The notes: generated from the letters alone by a model not told the origin. Numbered from the stretch's first letter, positions 37,480 to 51,000 are shown. The stretch: 64,000 nucleotides of DNA from Microcebus murinus (GCF_040939455.1 NC_134106.1:37842001-37906000), one strand, 5' to 3'. Made by a program: numbers and translations.

Positions 37480-37790
37480 ACACTAGGGAACTGGCTCTCA
37501 GTTCAGAGATCATCTTCCCTGGGAAGCCTTCCCTGATTAGCTGCACATTGGTTACCCTGTGTTTATATAGTCTTCAGACTGTATTTAGTTATTTGTATGA
37601 TGCTTTTACAACTTGCTTTTGAGTGTGTATATATGTGTGTGTGTGTATTCGTCCTTGATCACCACTTAGATGGTAAGTCCCTCGAGAGTAGGGACCCAGT
37701 CATCTTATTCTGTTCTTTCTTCCCACAGACTTGAGAACAGAGGTCTGTTTAGGTGCTCAGTAATTATAGATTGAGTAATTCTATCTATGT
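37480..37790 (+). repeat. L2 LINE 3' region
   Basis: Contains 'ttccctgggaagccttccct', 'agtccctcgagagtagggac' and 'taggtgctcagtaattatag', the standard L2 3' order. Confidence 0.8.
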
Positions 37791-40722
37791 CAGGAACTTT
37801 GGGAGCTTAGTATGGAGGATTGGAAGCATAGGCAGACACCTTTGCTTAGAGCAACATAACCCATATTATTGGATATCCACCATGCAGTAGTGAGGTTTGT
37901 GGCATCATCACTGTGTGTAAATGTTTGTAGGTTACCTACCAAATTAAGGAGCTGTGCTACTCACTACTACTTTAGGAGCTCACTACACAGTGAGATTACA
38001 AAGAGGCAGTAGATGGACCTTGTACCCAGAGTCTCCTAGAATGATTTGTTCAAACCAGTGTAAGATGTTTTATGTTAATGGGTGTCCTAGCCCTGTCTTT
38101 ATGATGTTTCCATCTTGTTAGGAAATCAGAACTAGCTTAGATAAAATATTGAGCACACTGTGGAAGATTGACAGTAATTAAGTGAGAGTGAATAAGGGTA
38201 AATAGATCTTGTGTGTTGGGGATAGTTAGAAAGAGAAGTGATTAGCATAGATTAGAGGGAGGTTTAATGGAGGAGCATTAAAATCTAGGTCTTGAATATT
38301 AGGTAGAACTTGGGTAGGCAGAAGGGTATGGGGCGTTCCAGTTGAGGTGAGCAGCATGAATAAAATGAGGAGGCAGGAATAAACAGGGTGTGCAGGCCAG
38401 GGCTGGTGAGCCGGCTCCTTCTGGAGCTCAATCTGGAGCTCTGTTAACAGACAGAAGATGAAGACCAGGCCTGCGCTGGTGCTGAGAAGTTTAGGGACAG
38501 GCTTCCCTGAGTCATGTGGTGGAATCTTTGGCTGCCTTGGGGCTGCAGGAGAGGAGTGCATTGCCTCTTCTGGGACATGAGGAGCTGCTCAGGGAACCCC
38601 CACTCTCCCTCCACCCAGGAGCCTTGCTTTCATGTGAGCACCAAGGGGTGGCTGGAGGAGCCATGGTCATCCTCCATAATGTTGACCTCAAAGCCCCTAG
38701 GAAATCAGTCATCTGTGAATGTGCCCAAATCATTCTGGTATATATTTCTTTTTGGACCATACCACCCCTTAAGGTAATAAATGCCATGTGTGAGTTTCCC
38801 AGTGTGCAGAGTGGGAGCTGGAATAGAATGGCCACATCTGAAATAGCAATGATGCTTATCCCCATGTTCTCATTCTGTTGGTAAAGCCTTTGCCCTCTTG
38901 GTGATTTGATAAGCCCTTCATTTTATTCCTTCTTGCCCTTTCTCATCCAGATTCTAGGTTTTTGAGTCTGATCATTATGGAAAGTTAGGGCAGTCCCGTT
39001 AACACCCACTATTCGTAGGGAATAAGACAGCCAAATCCAAGTCAGACCACCCCTTTTGTCATTCTCTACCAATAACTGTTCATTACATGCCCTGTACAGG
39101 GTGCTGTGGCCAGTCTGTTCCTTGACCTTCTCCTCTCCTGGTATTTGACCACACCATTTTCCTAAAGCCCTGGCTCTGATGTTCTTGGGCCAGTGTTGCC
39201 AGAAGAGGGAGAGAAAAAAAAGAGCTGTCTCTTTGGAGTCACCTGGGTTAGGCAACTTGGGCGTTTCCCCTCCCCCAGCAGGTGTAACCTTTCCCCTGGA
39301 GGAATTTAGAAGCACTTAAGGTCACAGCTGAACACTTGTGGGCCAGGCCTTGGCCAGAGATCCCAAATCACTGGAGAAGATCCCACTCTAGGGACCAGCT
39401 GAGGCCAGCAAGTCTCATCCAAGTCACTTTAGCTCACTCTGCCCAATGGTACTTTGAGGGAGGCTATAGCTCCTAAAATCTCTTGGCTTAGAATTTAACC
39501 TCATAATGACAACTACATGTCTGGTCTCTTATTCCTTTTCTATCCCTCTGGTAATTGGTAAACTGGGAAACTGCTGCCCCGTCCAGGCAGGATTGGTTGG
39601 TTCAGTGGTTGGCTCTGCAGCCATTCACTCCACAGGGCCTACTGTGTGCAGGCTGCTGAGGACCAGACTTGAGTCTAGGGGAGCTGAGTCCTGGAGCCGG
39701 GAGGAAAGAAGCCCGGACTGTTAGGAACAGCAAAAGATGCCAGAGACCTTTGGAGCACAGCGCAGCCCAGCCCAGCCCAGGGGGCTGTCTGGGGCCTTGG
39801 GCATTCCTTGGGAAGTTGCCTCAGGGATGCCCAAAGAAACTCTGTAGGCTAGAAAGTGTTTACCCAAATATTGCCATCGCTAGAAATTTGAGTCTAGTAC
39901 CTACCTTCTCACAGCTCCAGGTAGGCCTCAGGAAGGAAGAGGAAGGTGTCCTAACCAAGCTAATCTGTGAGTAGGTATCGTGTCTACTCCTTTGTGTTCA
40001 TTTTCTTTTCTCTTCCTTTCCAAAGTAAAAAAGTCCTTTAGAAAAATTCCACTTTGCCACCTTGCCTCTGCTGAACTCTTTGCAAGCTCCTTTCTCCACC
40101 ACAGTTAATGAGGTGGTGGGACCTGGGGACACCTGTAGGAGGTGTGGTCACTGTGGCCACCAGCCAGCCCAAGGCCTTGGGAAAGCCGGTGACCAGAGCA
40201 CCCAGGCAGGAGGGAGTCTGAGGCAGCTGTGAGCATTGATTCCTTCTTTCCAGAGCCACCCTTTTGAGCACATTTGAAACCAAACGTAAGCCTGTGATTC
40301 TGGGCCACCTGGCGCTCCTTGTATGGGTCCAGATATTACCAGGGTAATGACGACAGCTTAATTCTTCTTGAGTTAGATCTGCAGGGCCAAGGCAGAGTAC
40401 ATGTTTATTTTGGAGAGGGACAAACTTTCACCCACTTGAATTTCTTTGCCTCCAAAATTAGTGTCAGGATGACCACAAGGGTTCTGTGTTTCTTGGCCTT
40501 TGTCTTGCCAGATTATAAATGCTCCCAAGTCACCTTCTGTTTTTTCATGTCCCTGGCAAAGCCTGCCTCTGTTCGAGGTTCAGAGGAGTCAGAAAGACTA
40601 TTCTAGATCTTTCTCTAATGTATGTGACCTCTCTGCATGTTTCTAAATGGGAGTTTGACATACGTTCTTCCTTACTCTTCTCAGAGTACTGTTATGAGAT
40701 TGAAATGAGCTAGAGTTTCAAT
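37791..40722. other. Intronic sequence, no gene recognised
   Basis: About 2.9 kb without recognised genes. A short run of four cagcc pentamers is present near 39,763-39,780. The open frames up to 130 codons overlap each other on both strands and look like chance. Confidence 0.5.
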
Positions 40723-40738
40723 AAAACCATACATTTTT
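40723..40738. repeat. Left target-site duplication of the minus-strand Alu
   Basis: AAAACCATACATTTTT is perfectly repeated at 41,067-41,082 on the other side of the Alu. Confidence 0.92.
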
Positions 40739-41065
40739 TTTTTTTTTTGAGACAGAGTCTCACTTTGTTGTCCAGGCTAGAGTGAGTGCCGTGGCGTCAG
40801 CCTAGCTCACAGCAACCTCAAACTCCTGGGCTTGAGTGATCCTTCTGCCTCAGCCTCCCGAGTAGCTGGGACTACAGGCATGCGCCACCATGCCCGGCTA
40901 ATTTTTTTATATATATATCAGTTGGCCAATTAATTTCTTTCTATTTATAGTAGAGACGGGGTCTCGCTCTTGCTCAGGCTGGTTTTGAACTCCTGACCTT
41001 GAGCAATCCGCCCGCCTCGGCCTCCCAAGAGCTAGGATTACAGGCGTGAGCCACAGCGCCCGGCC
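40739..41065 (-). mobile_element. Lemur-type Alu SINE
   Basis: Poly-T head, then the reverse of a complete dimeric Alu ending at gcgcccggcc. The linker region (about 40,911-40,950) has the extra segment containing tcagttggccaattaatt, which I recognise from lemur Alu subfamilies. Its 16-base target duplication is perfect, so the insertion is fairly recent. Confidence 0.93.
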
Positions 41066-41082
41066 AAAAACCATACATTTTT

Positions 41083-41934
41083 AAAGCGTGTTTTTAAAAT
41101 CACTTTGCAGCCATTATCTCAATAGAAAGACCTTTGAAAAGTATAAAGTGCAGACCTTCAAGGCATCATTATTAACAAGCACAGCAATATAATCATTAGG
41201 GACATTATTACCTGCTGAAGTGATTTGATTGCAGGTGGCAGGGAACCTTTGGAGAATCTAGGAGACTCTTGCTCTCAGGGCCTTAAATTTCCCCCCTGGC
41301 TGGGCTTTTCAGGATTATGGGATTTTGCCAATAATGATTTCAGGGTATGAGTTATGTTTTTGCTCAGATCGTGAGAGGTGAGGAAATCTGATAACACCAA
41401 GAGATAGAGGAAACTCCCAGGACTCCTGATAAGTGATCTGGCCTCAGATATGCCCCTTTCCATGTCTGGTCAGTTCCCCCTTCACCTGTGGAAATGGAGA
41501 AGGTTCCTGCCAGCTGGGACCCTGTCAAGAATGGGAATTCGCCTCCCATGTAGCACACACAAATCTCTAGACCTAAGGGCTCTCTCTGCACCATCCTCTC
41601 CGGTCCTGCCTGTTGCTTTGTGTCTTATGAGCAAGGACTAATTGTGGGCTCCCAAAGAGAGTAAGGGACTTGCCCAAGGTCTTTAAGAGATCAGACAGCC
41701 TATTGGAAGATCTAGAAACAGAGTGCATACTGACACCCAGAAGATACTTTGGCTTCTTGGTATTACTAGAAGTAGGAAAGGGGCTTTGGGTGCAGAAGCC
41801 TGGCTTTGCTGCATGCAGACTGTGAGACCTGGTGGGTCACTCAGCTCTCACTTCAGATCCATCATCCGTAACATCTCCATACCGCTTGTGCCTAAGTTTG
41901 TCCCTCAGCCCCACCCACGAGGCTGGCCAGCCGA
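41083..41934. other. Intronic sequence, no gene recognised
   Basis: Weak MIR-like traces near 41,650-41,710 (reverse) and 41,800-41,890 (forward). No gene. Confidence 0.45.
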
Positions 41935-42235
41935 GTTGGGGTCCCAGCTTAAATATCACCTCCTCAGGGAAGCTTTTTCTGTCCTCCCTCATTTAATCTC
42001 CATCCCTGCTCTCATTTTTTTCTTTAACAACACTTCCTCCAAGTTGTAATTTATTTGTTTGCTTATTATCTCACACATACACCCCCCCACACACACTCCC
42101 ACACACCCTCCCCCAGTTTGTGAGATCAGGGAAGGTGAGGACCACACATTACATGCTTGCCACCGTATTTTTAGTGTTTGGGGCAGTGCCTGGCACATAT
42201 GAGCTGCTGCTTAAATATTTTGTTAAGTGAAATAG
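41935..42235 (+). repeat. L2 LINE 3' region
   Basis: Contains 'atcacctcctcagggaagct' and 'cagtgcctggcacatatgag', typical of L2 3' ends. A C/CA-rich low-complexity run (42,070-42,115) interrupts it. Confidence 0.75.
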
Positions 42236-42884
42236 CTAATCCAGGGTTGCTGAGTCTTTGTCCTCAGTGTTATCATTTCTTATATGTGCTCAGTGCTTAA
42301 TTTTTTCCCAAAGCTCTTGATAGAGATTAAAGCAGTTGTTTACGTCATATAGATGAAACAATCGAGGCACAACAATGTGGTCACAGAACCAGAGAATGGC
42401 AGCGCCTACATGAACAGCTCCCAGCCCTAGCTAGACTCTTTCCACGGACCCGTGCTACCTCTCTTGGCACCTTATTTTTCTGCCGTGGTGATGTTATTGT
42501 TTGTCTTATTTGGCAATGTTTGTACCGGAGGAGTAAAGGCCATTGTGTGTTGGTGGTGTCTGGAAATACACAGCAGAGTCCCAGGAGAACACCACCGCCA
42601 CCGTGGTTCTCACCACAATTACCAATTGTCAGGAGAGCGGCAGTGATTGGGAGGGTGCTGCTCCCTGTGTCACCAGTCCTGCGTTTGGAAACTCCGCTGC
42701 CTGTTCCTCCACAGAGGCAGAGTTGTCGGGGGAGGGGGCTCCCAGGACCACAGCCCATTTCTGCCCAGCCCTAGCTCTCGCTCCGTTCACATCTAGGCAC
42801 TTTCTGCTTGGGAAAATGTACGGTTTGTGTGTCTAATAGAATTCCTGCAGCCTGCTGGACAGGAAGGGGAGTGCTAACCAGCTG
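42236..42884. other. Intronic sequence, no gene recognised
   Basis: Several overlapping open frames of about 60-125 codons on both strands without domains; no gene recognised. Confidence 0.5.
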
Positions 42885-42990
42885 AATGACCTCTCTGGGC
42901 CTCAGTTTCTCCATCTTCAGAATGGACAGTAGGTGGGAACCAGACAAGAAGGGCTCAAAGATCCCTTCTAGGGTTCCAACTATAAGGTGG
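42885..42990 (+). repeat. MIR SINE fragment
   Basis: Reads 'gacctctctgggcctcagtt' followed by 'tctccatcttcagaatgg', a forward MIR core. Confidence 0.75.
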
Positions 42991-44289
42991 ATTTCAAGTG
43001 GCACCTGGTCCTGACTCCTGCTCCAGTTGCTCTCTTAGGGGGAATGTGGGAGAGTAAAGATGGTCGGCAGGGGTTGGAGAAAGGAACTCCCCCTTCTGTG
43101 AGAGTGGAGGGGCAGAGACTTGGAAGTCGCTATGGGGTGTGGCCCGACCCACTTCTGTGACAGCAGCAGGACTACCATGCTCAAGAAGGAAGTGGGCTGA
43201 GGTGTGACAGAAGGTGGGCAGCCCAGTGGTTTCTACAAGAAGGCCCAGCTGTGTTTGCAAGAGGGGCTGTGTCTTCATCGCCTGATGCCAGGCAGAGGGA
43301 GGCAGGCGTCGGGTGAGTGAGAGCACCTGAACTAGGAGACGTGGCTCCTGACTCTGACACCACTATGCTGCAGCTCCCTCTGAGCCTCGGTTTCCACGTC
43401 TAGCAGATGGCTGCTGTGAGCTCTGCCCTGCCAGTTGGATCGGGGCTTTGAAAATGTAAATTACTTCAAAAGAAGGGGTCATTATTGTGATTCATACATA
43501 TATATATATATCAATATAAAACAATATATATCACATATATACATGTAAACTTGTCTCATGTGAGACGATTGTTCCGAGCAGCCTGGAGGTGCTGTGTCCT
43601 TCAGTCTGAGGCAGTGAGAGAGAGGACCGATCCAGAGAGCTGGTGGCCATGAGAGCAACAGGTTTGAAAATTACTGAATGAAGTCATATTCATATTGTGC
43701 TGGGGGAGGGGGACTACACTGTGGGACAGCGTGAGTCACAGCACATAAGTGTCGGGGAGTCACCTTGAACTTGGGCCAAAAAAGTAGAAATACTGGGACT
43801 TGGGTTTATCTGCCTTACATCAGGTACATGAAGTTCTGGATAGCCGCCCACTGTCCAGAAACAAGAGGCAGACGGCTCTCCTTTGCTGCCCTGAGAAGGC
43901 TTTCTGCTGGCCTCGGCCCCGCTGAGCAAAGTCTGCTTGTTCGCTGGAGTTCACACAGACTCCTTGCCAGGCCTGCCCAGAATCCTGTCTCCTCTGACTT
44001 CCTGTGCTCTTGCATAATATTTCCTTGCCTCTTGAATGGCTGGCCCTAGTGCAGGAGCAGCTCCCTGACGTTGCTGGATAGGGAGGGCAGGATGTGGAGG
44101 GAGGACGGGGAGTGTGAACGTCACCCAGAGGTGTTCTGGGCCCAGAGGGTTGAGGGCAGGAGGGGCAGGGCTCCCCAAACTGTTTGGTGGAAGATTTTAG
44201 CACAGAGGGAGTCAGGGAGACCCTGCGAGCTTATGTGCACATACACACACGCCCATCTCCATGAGTCGTCTCCTGTAAAATTATTTTTA
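42991..44289. other. Intronic sequence, no gene recognised
   Basis: Another MIR-like trace is present near 43,340-43,430. A short TA-rich array lies at about 43,497-43,545. The remaining sequence is not recognised. Confidence 0.45.
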
Positions 44290-44470
44290 AAGTAGCCAAG
44301 TTGTTTTCTTCGGAGTATAAAAAATATACATGTTCCCTATAAAAAGTCATAGTAAAAGAAGGCAGGGAGATAAAAATCACCAAAATTCCACCACCCAGAG
44401 ATAACCACTGTTAACACTTTAGTGAACACACTTTCTTCTGTATGATAAATATTGATACACAATTACAGAA
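44290..44470 (-). repeat. Old L1-like fragment beside Tigger1
   Basis: Contains 'taaaaatcaccaaaattcc' and 'agataaccactgttaacact', a phrase frequent in ancient L1/HAL1 3' regions on the complementary strand. It ends at the Tigger1 insertion. Confidence 0.5.
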
Positions 44471-44472
44471 TA

Positions 44473-46812
44473 CAGGTATACCTCAGAGATATTGTGGGTT
44501 TGGTTCCAGACCACTGCAATAAAGCAAATATCACAATAAAGTCAGTCACATGAATTTTTTGGTTTCCAAGTGCATATAAAAGTTATGTTCACACTATATA
44601 CTATAGTCTAAGTGTCCAATAGCATTATGTCTTAGAAAATAATGTACACACATTAATTTAAAAATACTTTATTGTTAAAATCTGCTAATGTTCGTCTGAG
44701 CCTTCAGTGAGTTGTAATCTTTTTTTCTGGTAGAGGGTCTTGCCTGGAGGCTGATGGCTGCTAACTGACCAGGGTGGTTGCTGAAGGTTGGGGTTGCTGT
44801 GGCAATTTCTTAAAATAAGACAACGAAGTTTGCTGCATCTGTCGAGTCTTCCTTCCACGGAAGATTTCACTGTACCATGCAGTGCTGTTTGATAGCATTT
44901 TATCTGCAGTAGAACTTTCAAAATTGGAGTCACTCCTCTCAAACCCTGCCACTGCCTTATTGACTAAGTTTATGTCATATTCTAAATCCTTTGTTGTCAT
45001 TTCCCTATAGTATCTTCACCAGGAATAGATTCCATCTCAAGAAACCACTTTATTTGTTCATCTCTAAGAAGTAATTCCTCATGATTCTTTTATGATGAGA
45101 TTGCAGCAATTCAGTCTCATCTTCAGGCTTCACTTCTAATTCTAGTTCTCTTGCTATTTCTACTATGTCTGCAATTATTTCCTCCACTGAAGACTTGAAT
45201 CCCTCAAAGTCATCCATGAAGTTTGGAGTTCCAAACTCCAGTTAATGTTGATATTTTGACCTCTTCCCATGAATCACAAATGTTCTTAATGGCATCTAGA
45301 ATGGAGGATCCTTCCCAGAAGGTTTTCAATGGACTTTGCCCAGATCAGAGGAGTCACTATTCATGGAAGTGAAATATTATTTCTTAAATAAGACTTGAAA
45401 GTCAAAAGGACTCCTTGAACCATGGGCTCCAGAATGGATGTTGTTGTTAACAGGCATGAGTATAACATTAATCTCCTTGTGCATCTCCATCAGAGCTTTT
45501 GAGTGATTAGGTGTGTTGTCAAAGAGCAGTAATATTTTGAGAGGAATCTTTCTTTTCTGAGCAGTAGGTCTTAACAGTGAGCTTAAAACAGTAAACCATG
45601 TTGTAAACAGATGTGTTGTCATCCAGTCTTTGTTGTTCCATTGGTAGAGCATAGAAAGAGTAGATTTAGCATAATTCTTAAGGGCCTTAGGATTTTCAGA
45701 ATGGGAAATAAGCCTTGGGTTCAACTTACAGGCACCAGCTACATTAGCCCCTAATAAGACAGTCAGTCATGTCCTTTGAAGCTTTGAAACCAGGCATTGA
45801 CTTTTCTTTTCTAGCTATGAAAGTCCTCAATGGCATTTTCTTCCAATAGAGGCTGTTTCTTCTACATTGGAAATCCGTTGTTTGGTGTAGCCAACCTTCA
45901 TCAGCCATCTTAGCTAGATCTGGATAACTTGTCATAGCTTCTCCATCAGCACTTGCTGCTTCACCATGTACTTTTATGTTGTGGAGACAGCTTTTTCCTT
46001 AAACCTCATGAACCAACCTCTGCTAGCTTCAGACTTTTCTTCTTCAGCTTCCCTACCTCTCTCAGCCTTCATAGAATTGAAGAGAGTCAGGGCCTTGCTC
46101 TGGATTTGGTTCTGACTTAAAGGAATGTTGCAGATGGTTTGGTGTTCTATCCAGACCACTGAGTTTTTCTCCCTATCAATAATAAGGCCAATTTGCTTTC
46201 TTATCATTTGTGTGCTCACTGGAGTAGCACTTTTAATTTCCTTCGAGAACTTTTCCTTTGCATTCACAGCTTGGCTGTTTGCAGGAGAGACCTGGCTTTC
46301 AGTTTAACTCGGCTGGACATGCATTCCTCACTGAGCATCATCATTTCTAGCTTTTGATATAAAGTGAGAGACATTGAGAGTCTTTCTTTCACTTGAACAC
46401 TTACCGGCCATTGTAGGGTTATTAATTGCTCTAATTTCAATATTGTTGTGTCTTAGGGAATAGGGAGGCCCCAGGAGAGGGAGAGAGATGGGGGAATGGC
46501 TGATCAGTGAAGCAGTCAGAACACACACATTTATTACGTTCTCGGTCTTATATGGGCATGGTTTGTGGTGCCCTAAAACAATTAAGATAGTAACATCAAA
46601 GATCACTCATCACAGATATAATAATAATGAAAAAGTTTGAAATATTCGAATTACCAGTATATGACACAGAGATAGGATGTGAGGACATGCTATTGGAAAT
46701 ATGGTGCCAGTAGAGTTGCTGGATACAGAGTTGCCACAGACCTTCAATATGTAAAAAATGCAGTATCTTCAAAGCACAGTAAAGCAAAGTGCCGTGAAAT
46801 GAGGTGTACCTG
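44473..46812 (-). mobile_element. Nearly full-length Tigger1 (pogo-type) DNA transposon, dead
   Basis: It begins at the left end with CAGGTATACCTCAGAG after a TA and ends GAGGTGTACCTG. These are the inverted ends of Tigger1. The whole order of the element is present over 2,340 bases, close to the roughly 2.4 kb family consensus. The TA duplication is visible on the left but reads TT on the right. Tigger1 was active in early primates and is fossil in all living species. Confidence 0.95.
44685..46267 (-). pseudogene. Tigger1 transposase relic
   Basis: Fragments in several frames on the minus strand. 46,267-45,974 carries part of the CENP-B-like DNA-binding region, with a [10 protein letters not shown] stretch. 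45,935-45,744 has SLYWKKMPLRTF but lacks the DET catalytic motif before it (it reads FQCRRNSLYW). 45,724-45,377 keeps LLLFDNTPNHSKAL, the second DDE aspartate motif. 45,000-44,685 holds the C-terminal remains. Frameshifts and stops break the gene, and loss of the first catalytic Asp would inactivate it in any case. Confidence 0.88.
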
Positions 46813-48802
46813 TTGTGTTATATGCTGTTGTGAAAATGCGTTTTCTATACAGCAGTATGTCAGAACTATCTCTTGCTATCAAGATAGAAAGATTTAATAA
46901 ATAGCTGTATTAAGTTCCACTTGCAGAAGTATCATAATGAAACCCCTATTCATCGACATGTCCAGGCTCAGAAAACAAGCTATAACCAGCCCAAAGATTA
47001 TTTTCAAACCTGCAAAGCAGCATCTCTCCTGTATTTCTGACCAATGTGTTAGTTCTGATGTCCCAGAAATAACTACAAAATAAAAGGTTATGTGCTGTGT
47101 AGGCCTTTCTGTAGGCTTAGAATAATTCACTTGATTACATAGGAAGAGGATGCAATGATGACAGCTTCCAGGGCTGGGCTAGGTCTCACTCTGGATAAAA
47201 TGATCTCCCAACATGGCTCATGTGTGTGTTTTGAGCAAGGAGCCACTACCTGGTAGAACAAGTTTTTCTGAAGTGGTGTTCCTCTGACCAAGATTTCAAA
47301 TAAGCTCCATTTTAAATTCTAATTGATTATTGCCCTCCTGAAATCTTGTGACACAATCCATTATCTCTAAAAAGGCACATTTCTTCTTTATACAGTAGTG
47401 CTTTCATGATATTGAAAACTTGAAAGAATATATAGTATCATTCCAATTGCTTACAGTTGGGAGATTATTTTAAAAATTCAATAGTTTACCTGAAAAAGAT
47501 TCTGTCAACACAGTGTTTCTATCTCATCTTTGAAAATTGTGTATTTTTAAGGGTTGTGATTAGCTTTTTCTCTTCCACTGATGGTCGTAGTTGGAAGTGT
47601 GGCAGAAGGTTTACAGTAAACTTCAACATAATGAAGTTAGCATTTGTTTGCTTTCTTTGATTCATTTTTTTTAACTGGATTGAATATTTCTTTTATTGAA
47701 TCAGAAATTTTAGTATGAGGCTGGGGATAATTGCTTATGGTTGGGAATTGCTTGTTAGGTTTACTTTTTAGTTAAGACAAATTGATTCCTAAAACTCTCT
47801 GTTTCAGAATTTTTTTGTCTAAATCAAAGAGCATGATAATGCCACTCAGTTTAAACACATTTATTTAAAAGCTCACAGGTATCTTTTAAAGAAAAATTTG
47901 CAACAAAATTTGGCAGCAGTAGAATCCAAGGATTTTACCTCATTTTGTTTATAGTTGTCCGCTCTCCAGGCAAATGATCTCTTTCAGCAATTTGCATAAT
48001 TATAGTCTCTCCTTCAGTTTATTCACCCCGGACTCCTTTTTCTAGAATTACTGGCCAGACTGTTATTACATCAAATTCCTTGACTCTGTGCTCCTAAAGA
48101 ATGAGGATGGAAATAAGAGTTAAAGAGAGGAAATAATAATCTTTGCCTACTTTTCGAAGTTTCCAGTGTGTAGAAATTTAGCAAGTTGATTTTGTAATTG
48201 CTCCCTTACTTGGTCATTACCTGATTTTGGTGAGGTCCTTGCCATGTGTGCACATTTGGGGAGTGGAGAAGGACAAAAAGACTGAATTCGTCCTCGGAAT
48301 TATGAAACAAGACTTTGTTGAAATTGATACTTCTGTACAATAAACATGGAGCAGCTGTTGGCATGGCAACTCCTACGTGGAAAAGTGCACGCTGCTTGCA
48401 GATGACTTTTGCAGTACCCAGTGTTAATGTGATAAATGGCTTTTTTAATAGTCGTTTGTGGGCTAATGGAAAGGTCGAAGCAAACCTTCATTAATGGAAA
48501 GGAGGATGGGATGTTGAAGCCACCGGGGAAACACACCGGAAAGCCACAGCCAGATCTCCATTTTCAGCAGATATGTTTGGAGTGTGGCAAGCCAAAGTAA
48601 ATTAGGAAAACTGTTTGCCTTGAAAGGATGTATCTACTATTATCATTTTGCATTTCAAGCATGGAGATGGTTCAGAGCCCTTTCTATTCAAGACATTGAC
48701 TTTAATGTGTGGGAGTTTAAGAGTACTGTAGGTTTGCATGGGGTTGTCTTTTACCTTTGGTGGTGGTAGTGGGACTAAGGTGGTTAACTACTCTTCTTTT
48801 TA
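46813..48802. other. Intronic sequence, no gene recognised
   Basis: Two kilobases of AT-moderate unique DNA. Low repeat density makes it a reasonable place for regulatory elements, but no specific site is argued. Confidence 0.45.
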
Positions 48803-48919
48803 CTGTGGTAAAATATACATATCACAAAATTTACCATTTACACCATTTTTAAGTGTACAGTTTTGTGGCATTAAGTACATTTTACATTGTTGTGCTTCCC
48901 TTTGGATTTTTCATCATTC

Positions 48920-48934
48920 AAAATCGACACTCTG
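48920..48934. repeat. Left target-site duplication of the plus-strand Alu
   Basis: AAAATCGACACTCTG is perfectly repeated at 49,272-49,286. Confidence 0.93.
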
Positions 48935-49271
<337 letters not shown>

Positions 49272-49930
49272 AAAATCGACACTCTGTACTTACTGAACAA
49301 TAAGTCCTCTTGCTTCTTCCCCTAACGACCCCCCCCCCCAGCCCCTGGCAGCCACTGTTCTATTTTCTCTATGAATTTGATTATTCTAAGTAGCTCGTAT
49401 ATATGGAAATATAAAATATTTGTCCTTTTGTGTCTGGCTTGTTTTACTTAGCATAATGTTTTCCAGGTTTATCCAAGTGTGATGACATGTATCAAAATCC
49501 CATTCTTTTTTAAGGCTGAATAATATTCCATTGCATGTATATACCACGTTTTGTTTATCCATTCTGTTGTCAGTGGACATTTGGGTTGTTTCCACTTTTG
49601 GCTGTCATGAATAATGGTGAACATGGGTGTACAAATATCCGTTTGAGTCCCTGCTTCCAGTTCTGTTGTGCATATGCCTACACAGGAAACTGCTGGGTCA
49701 TATGGTAATTCTGTTTGATTTTCAGGGGCACTGCGGTGCTGTTCTCCACAACAGCCATGCCATTTTACTTCCCACCAGCAATGCACAGGGGTTCCGGTTT
49801 CTCCACTTCTTGCCAACACTTGCCATTTTGTTTTTTACATAATGGCCATACTAGTGGGTGTGAAGTTCCATCTCATTGTGGTTCTGATTTGCATTTTCCT
49901 AATGATTAGCGATTTATTTGTCTTTGTAAA

Positions 49931-50544
49931 CATACTGTCCCCACCACCACCCCAGGCGCACACACACATGCATATGCACACACATGATGGCCTGTGTGGG
50001 AATGAAAATCACTGCCCCACTGTTTATACCTGTGAGGCAAGAGAGATTTCAAAGTAATGAAATTTGTTGTCAATGAAAGGTGTCAGGAGGAAGGAAGTCA
50101 CCATGTTATTATTATATATAGTATAGGCACCTCCTAGACTTGTTTTCGAAGTTTGCACTGTGCAGCAGGTGAAACTATTTTAAATAGAGGCCTTTGGGAC
50201 TTAAATAACTAAACCTCTCTGAATGAGATTAAGGCAAGCCTGCTGCGGGCTGGATGTACCCTGCATAATCCTTCCTGGTTTAGGGCGATGTTTCGGTACC
50301 TTTCCCTGACATTCTTCCCTGAGAATAATCGCTATTGTCCTCTGCTTCAGCAGCCTGAGTCCATTTTCTTCCCTCTTCTTGGGGAGGAAATCACCCAGAC
50401 AATCTTGTCAAGTGTTTGCTTAGGTCTTTGAACTGCCCCACTAGCTAATTTCTCTGCCTGAAGCAATATACAAACCCCTTTTCTTCCCCACCCCATAGGT
50501 TCTTATGTTGGCAGCATGTATTTTGACAAGAAAGGAAAAGAAGT
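49931..50544. other. Intronic sequence, no gene recognised
   Basis: A short CA-rich stretch at about 49,957-49,985. Otherwise nothing recognised. Confidence 0.5.
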
Positions 50545-51000
50545 TAGAATTTGTTGAGCACCTATTGTAAAAGCCTGGCGCTTTGCTAATCACTGTGTAG
50601 CTGATGAAAAACATGACTACTTTCCTTGTAAGTACTGCAGGACTTACAATTTGATACATGACTTTCTATGACAGAGGTTCCAAACTTTAGCATGTATCAG
50701 TACCACCTGGTGGGGGGGAGGCTTATTAAAACTCAGATTACTGGACATCACCATATAGTTTCTTATTCAATAGGTCTGGGATGGGGCCTGAGAATTTGTG
50801 TTTCTGACAAGTTCCCAAGTGATACTGATGTTGCTGGTCCCTGGACCACACTTTGGGAACCACTGCTTTATATCAACCCTGTGAAACAGGTATTATTCCA
50901 TTTATAGACAAGGAGCTGACATGTAGAGTGGCCAAATGACTTGCCTCAGGTCTTATAGACTGTGGGTACCAGAGCCTAGATTTGAAGCTGGGGGACCTCA
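50545..51000 (-). repeat. MIR SINE, interrupted by a MER5-type element
   Basis: The part before 50,672 starts ttgttgagcacctattgtaa. The part after 50,865 reads 'caggtattattccatttata' and 'caaatgacttgcctcagg'. The two halves together form one MIR in reverse orientation with a later insertion in the middle. Confidence 0.7.
50672..50865. mobile_element. MER5-type non-autonomous hAT element
   Basis: Begins CAGAGGTTCCAAACTTTAG and ends TTTGGGAACCACTG, which are inverted ends of the MER5/Charlie1 kind. The middle has taccacctggtgg and 'aataggtctgggatggggcc', characteristic of MER5. The flanking 8 bases are degraded (ttctatga and ctttatat). Confidence 0.85.

Noticed and set aside
38516..38884. 122-codon plus-strand frame and overlapping 117-codon minus-strand frame
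   Set aside because: Mutually overlapping, no domain, no flanking splice signals that I could defend.
49469..49819. 116-codon minus-strand frame resembling a protein
   Set aside because: It is the C-terminal remnant of L1 ORF2 (YYSALKKN), not a host gene.
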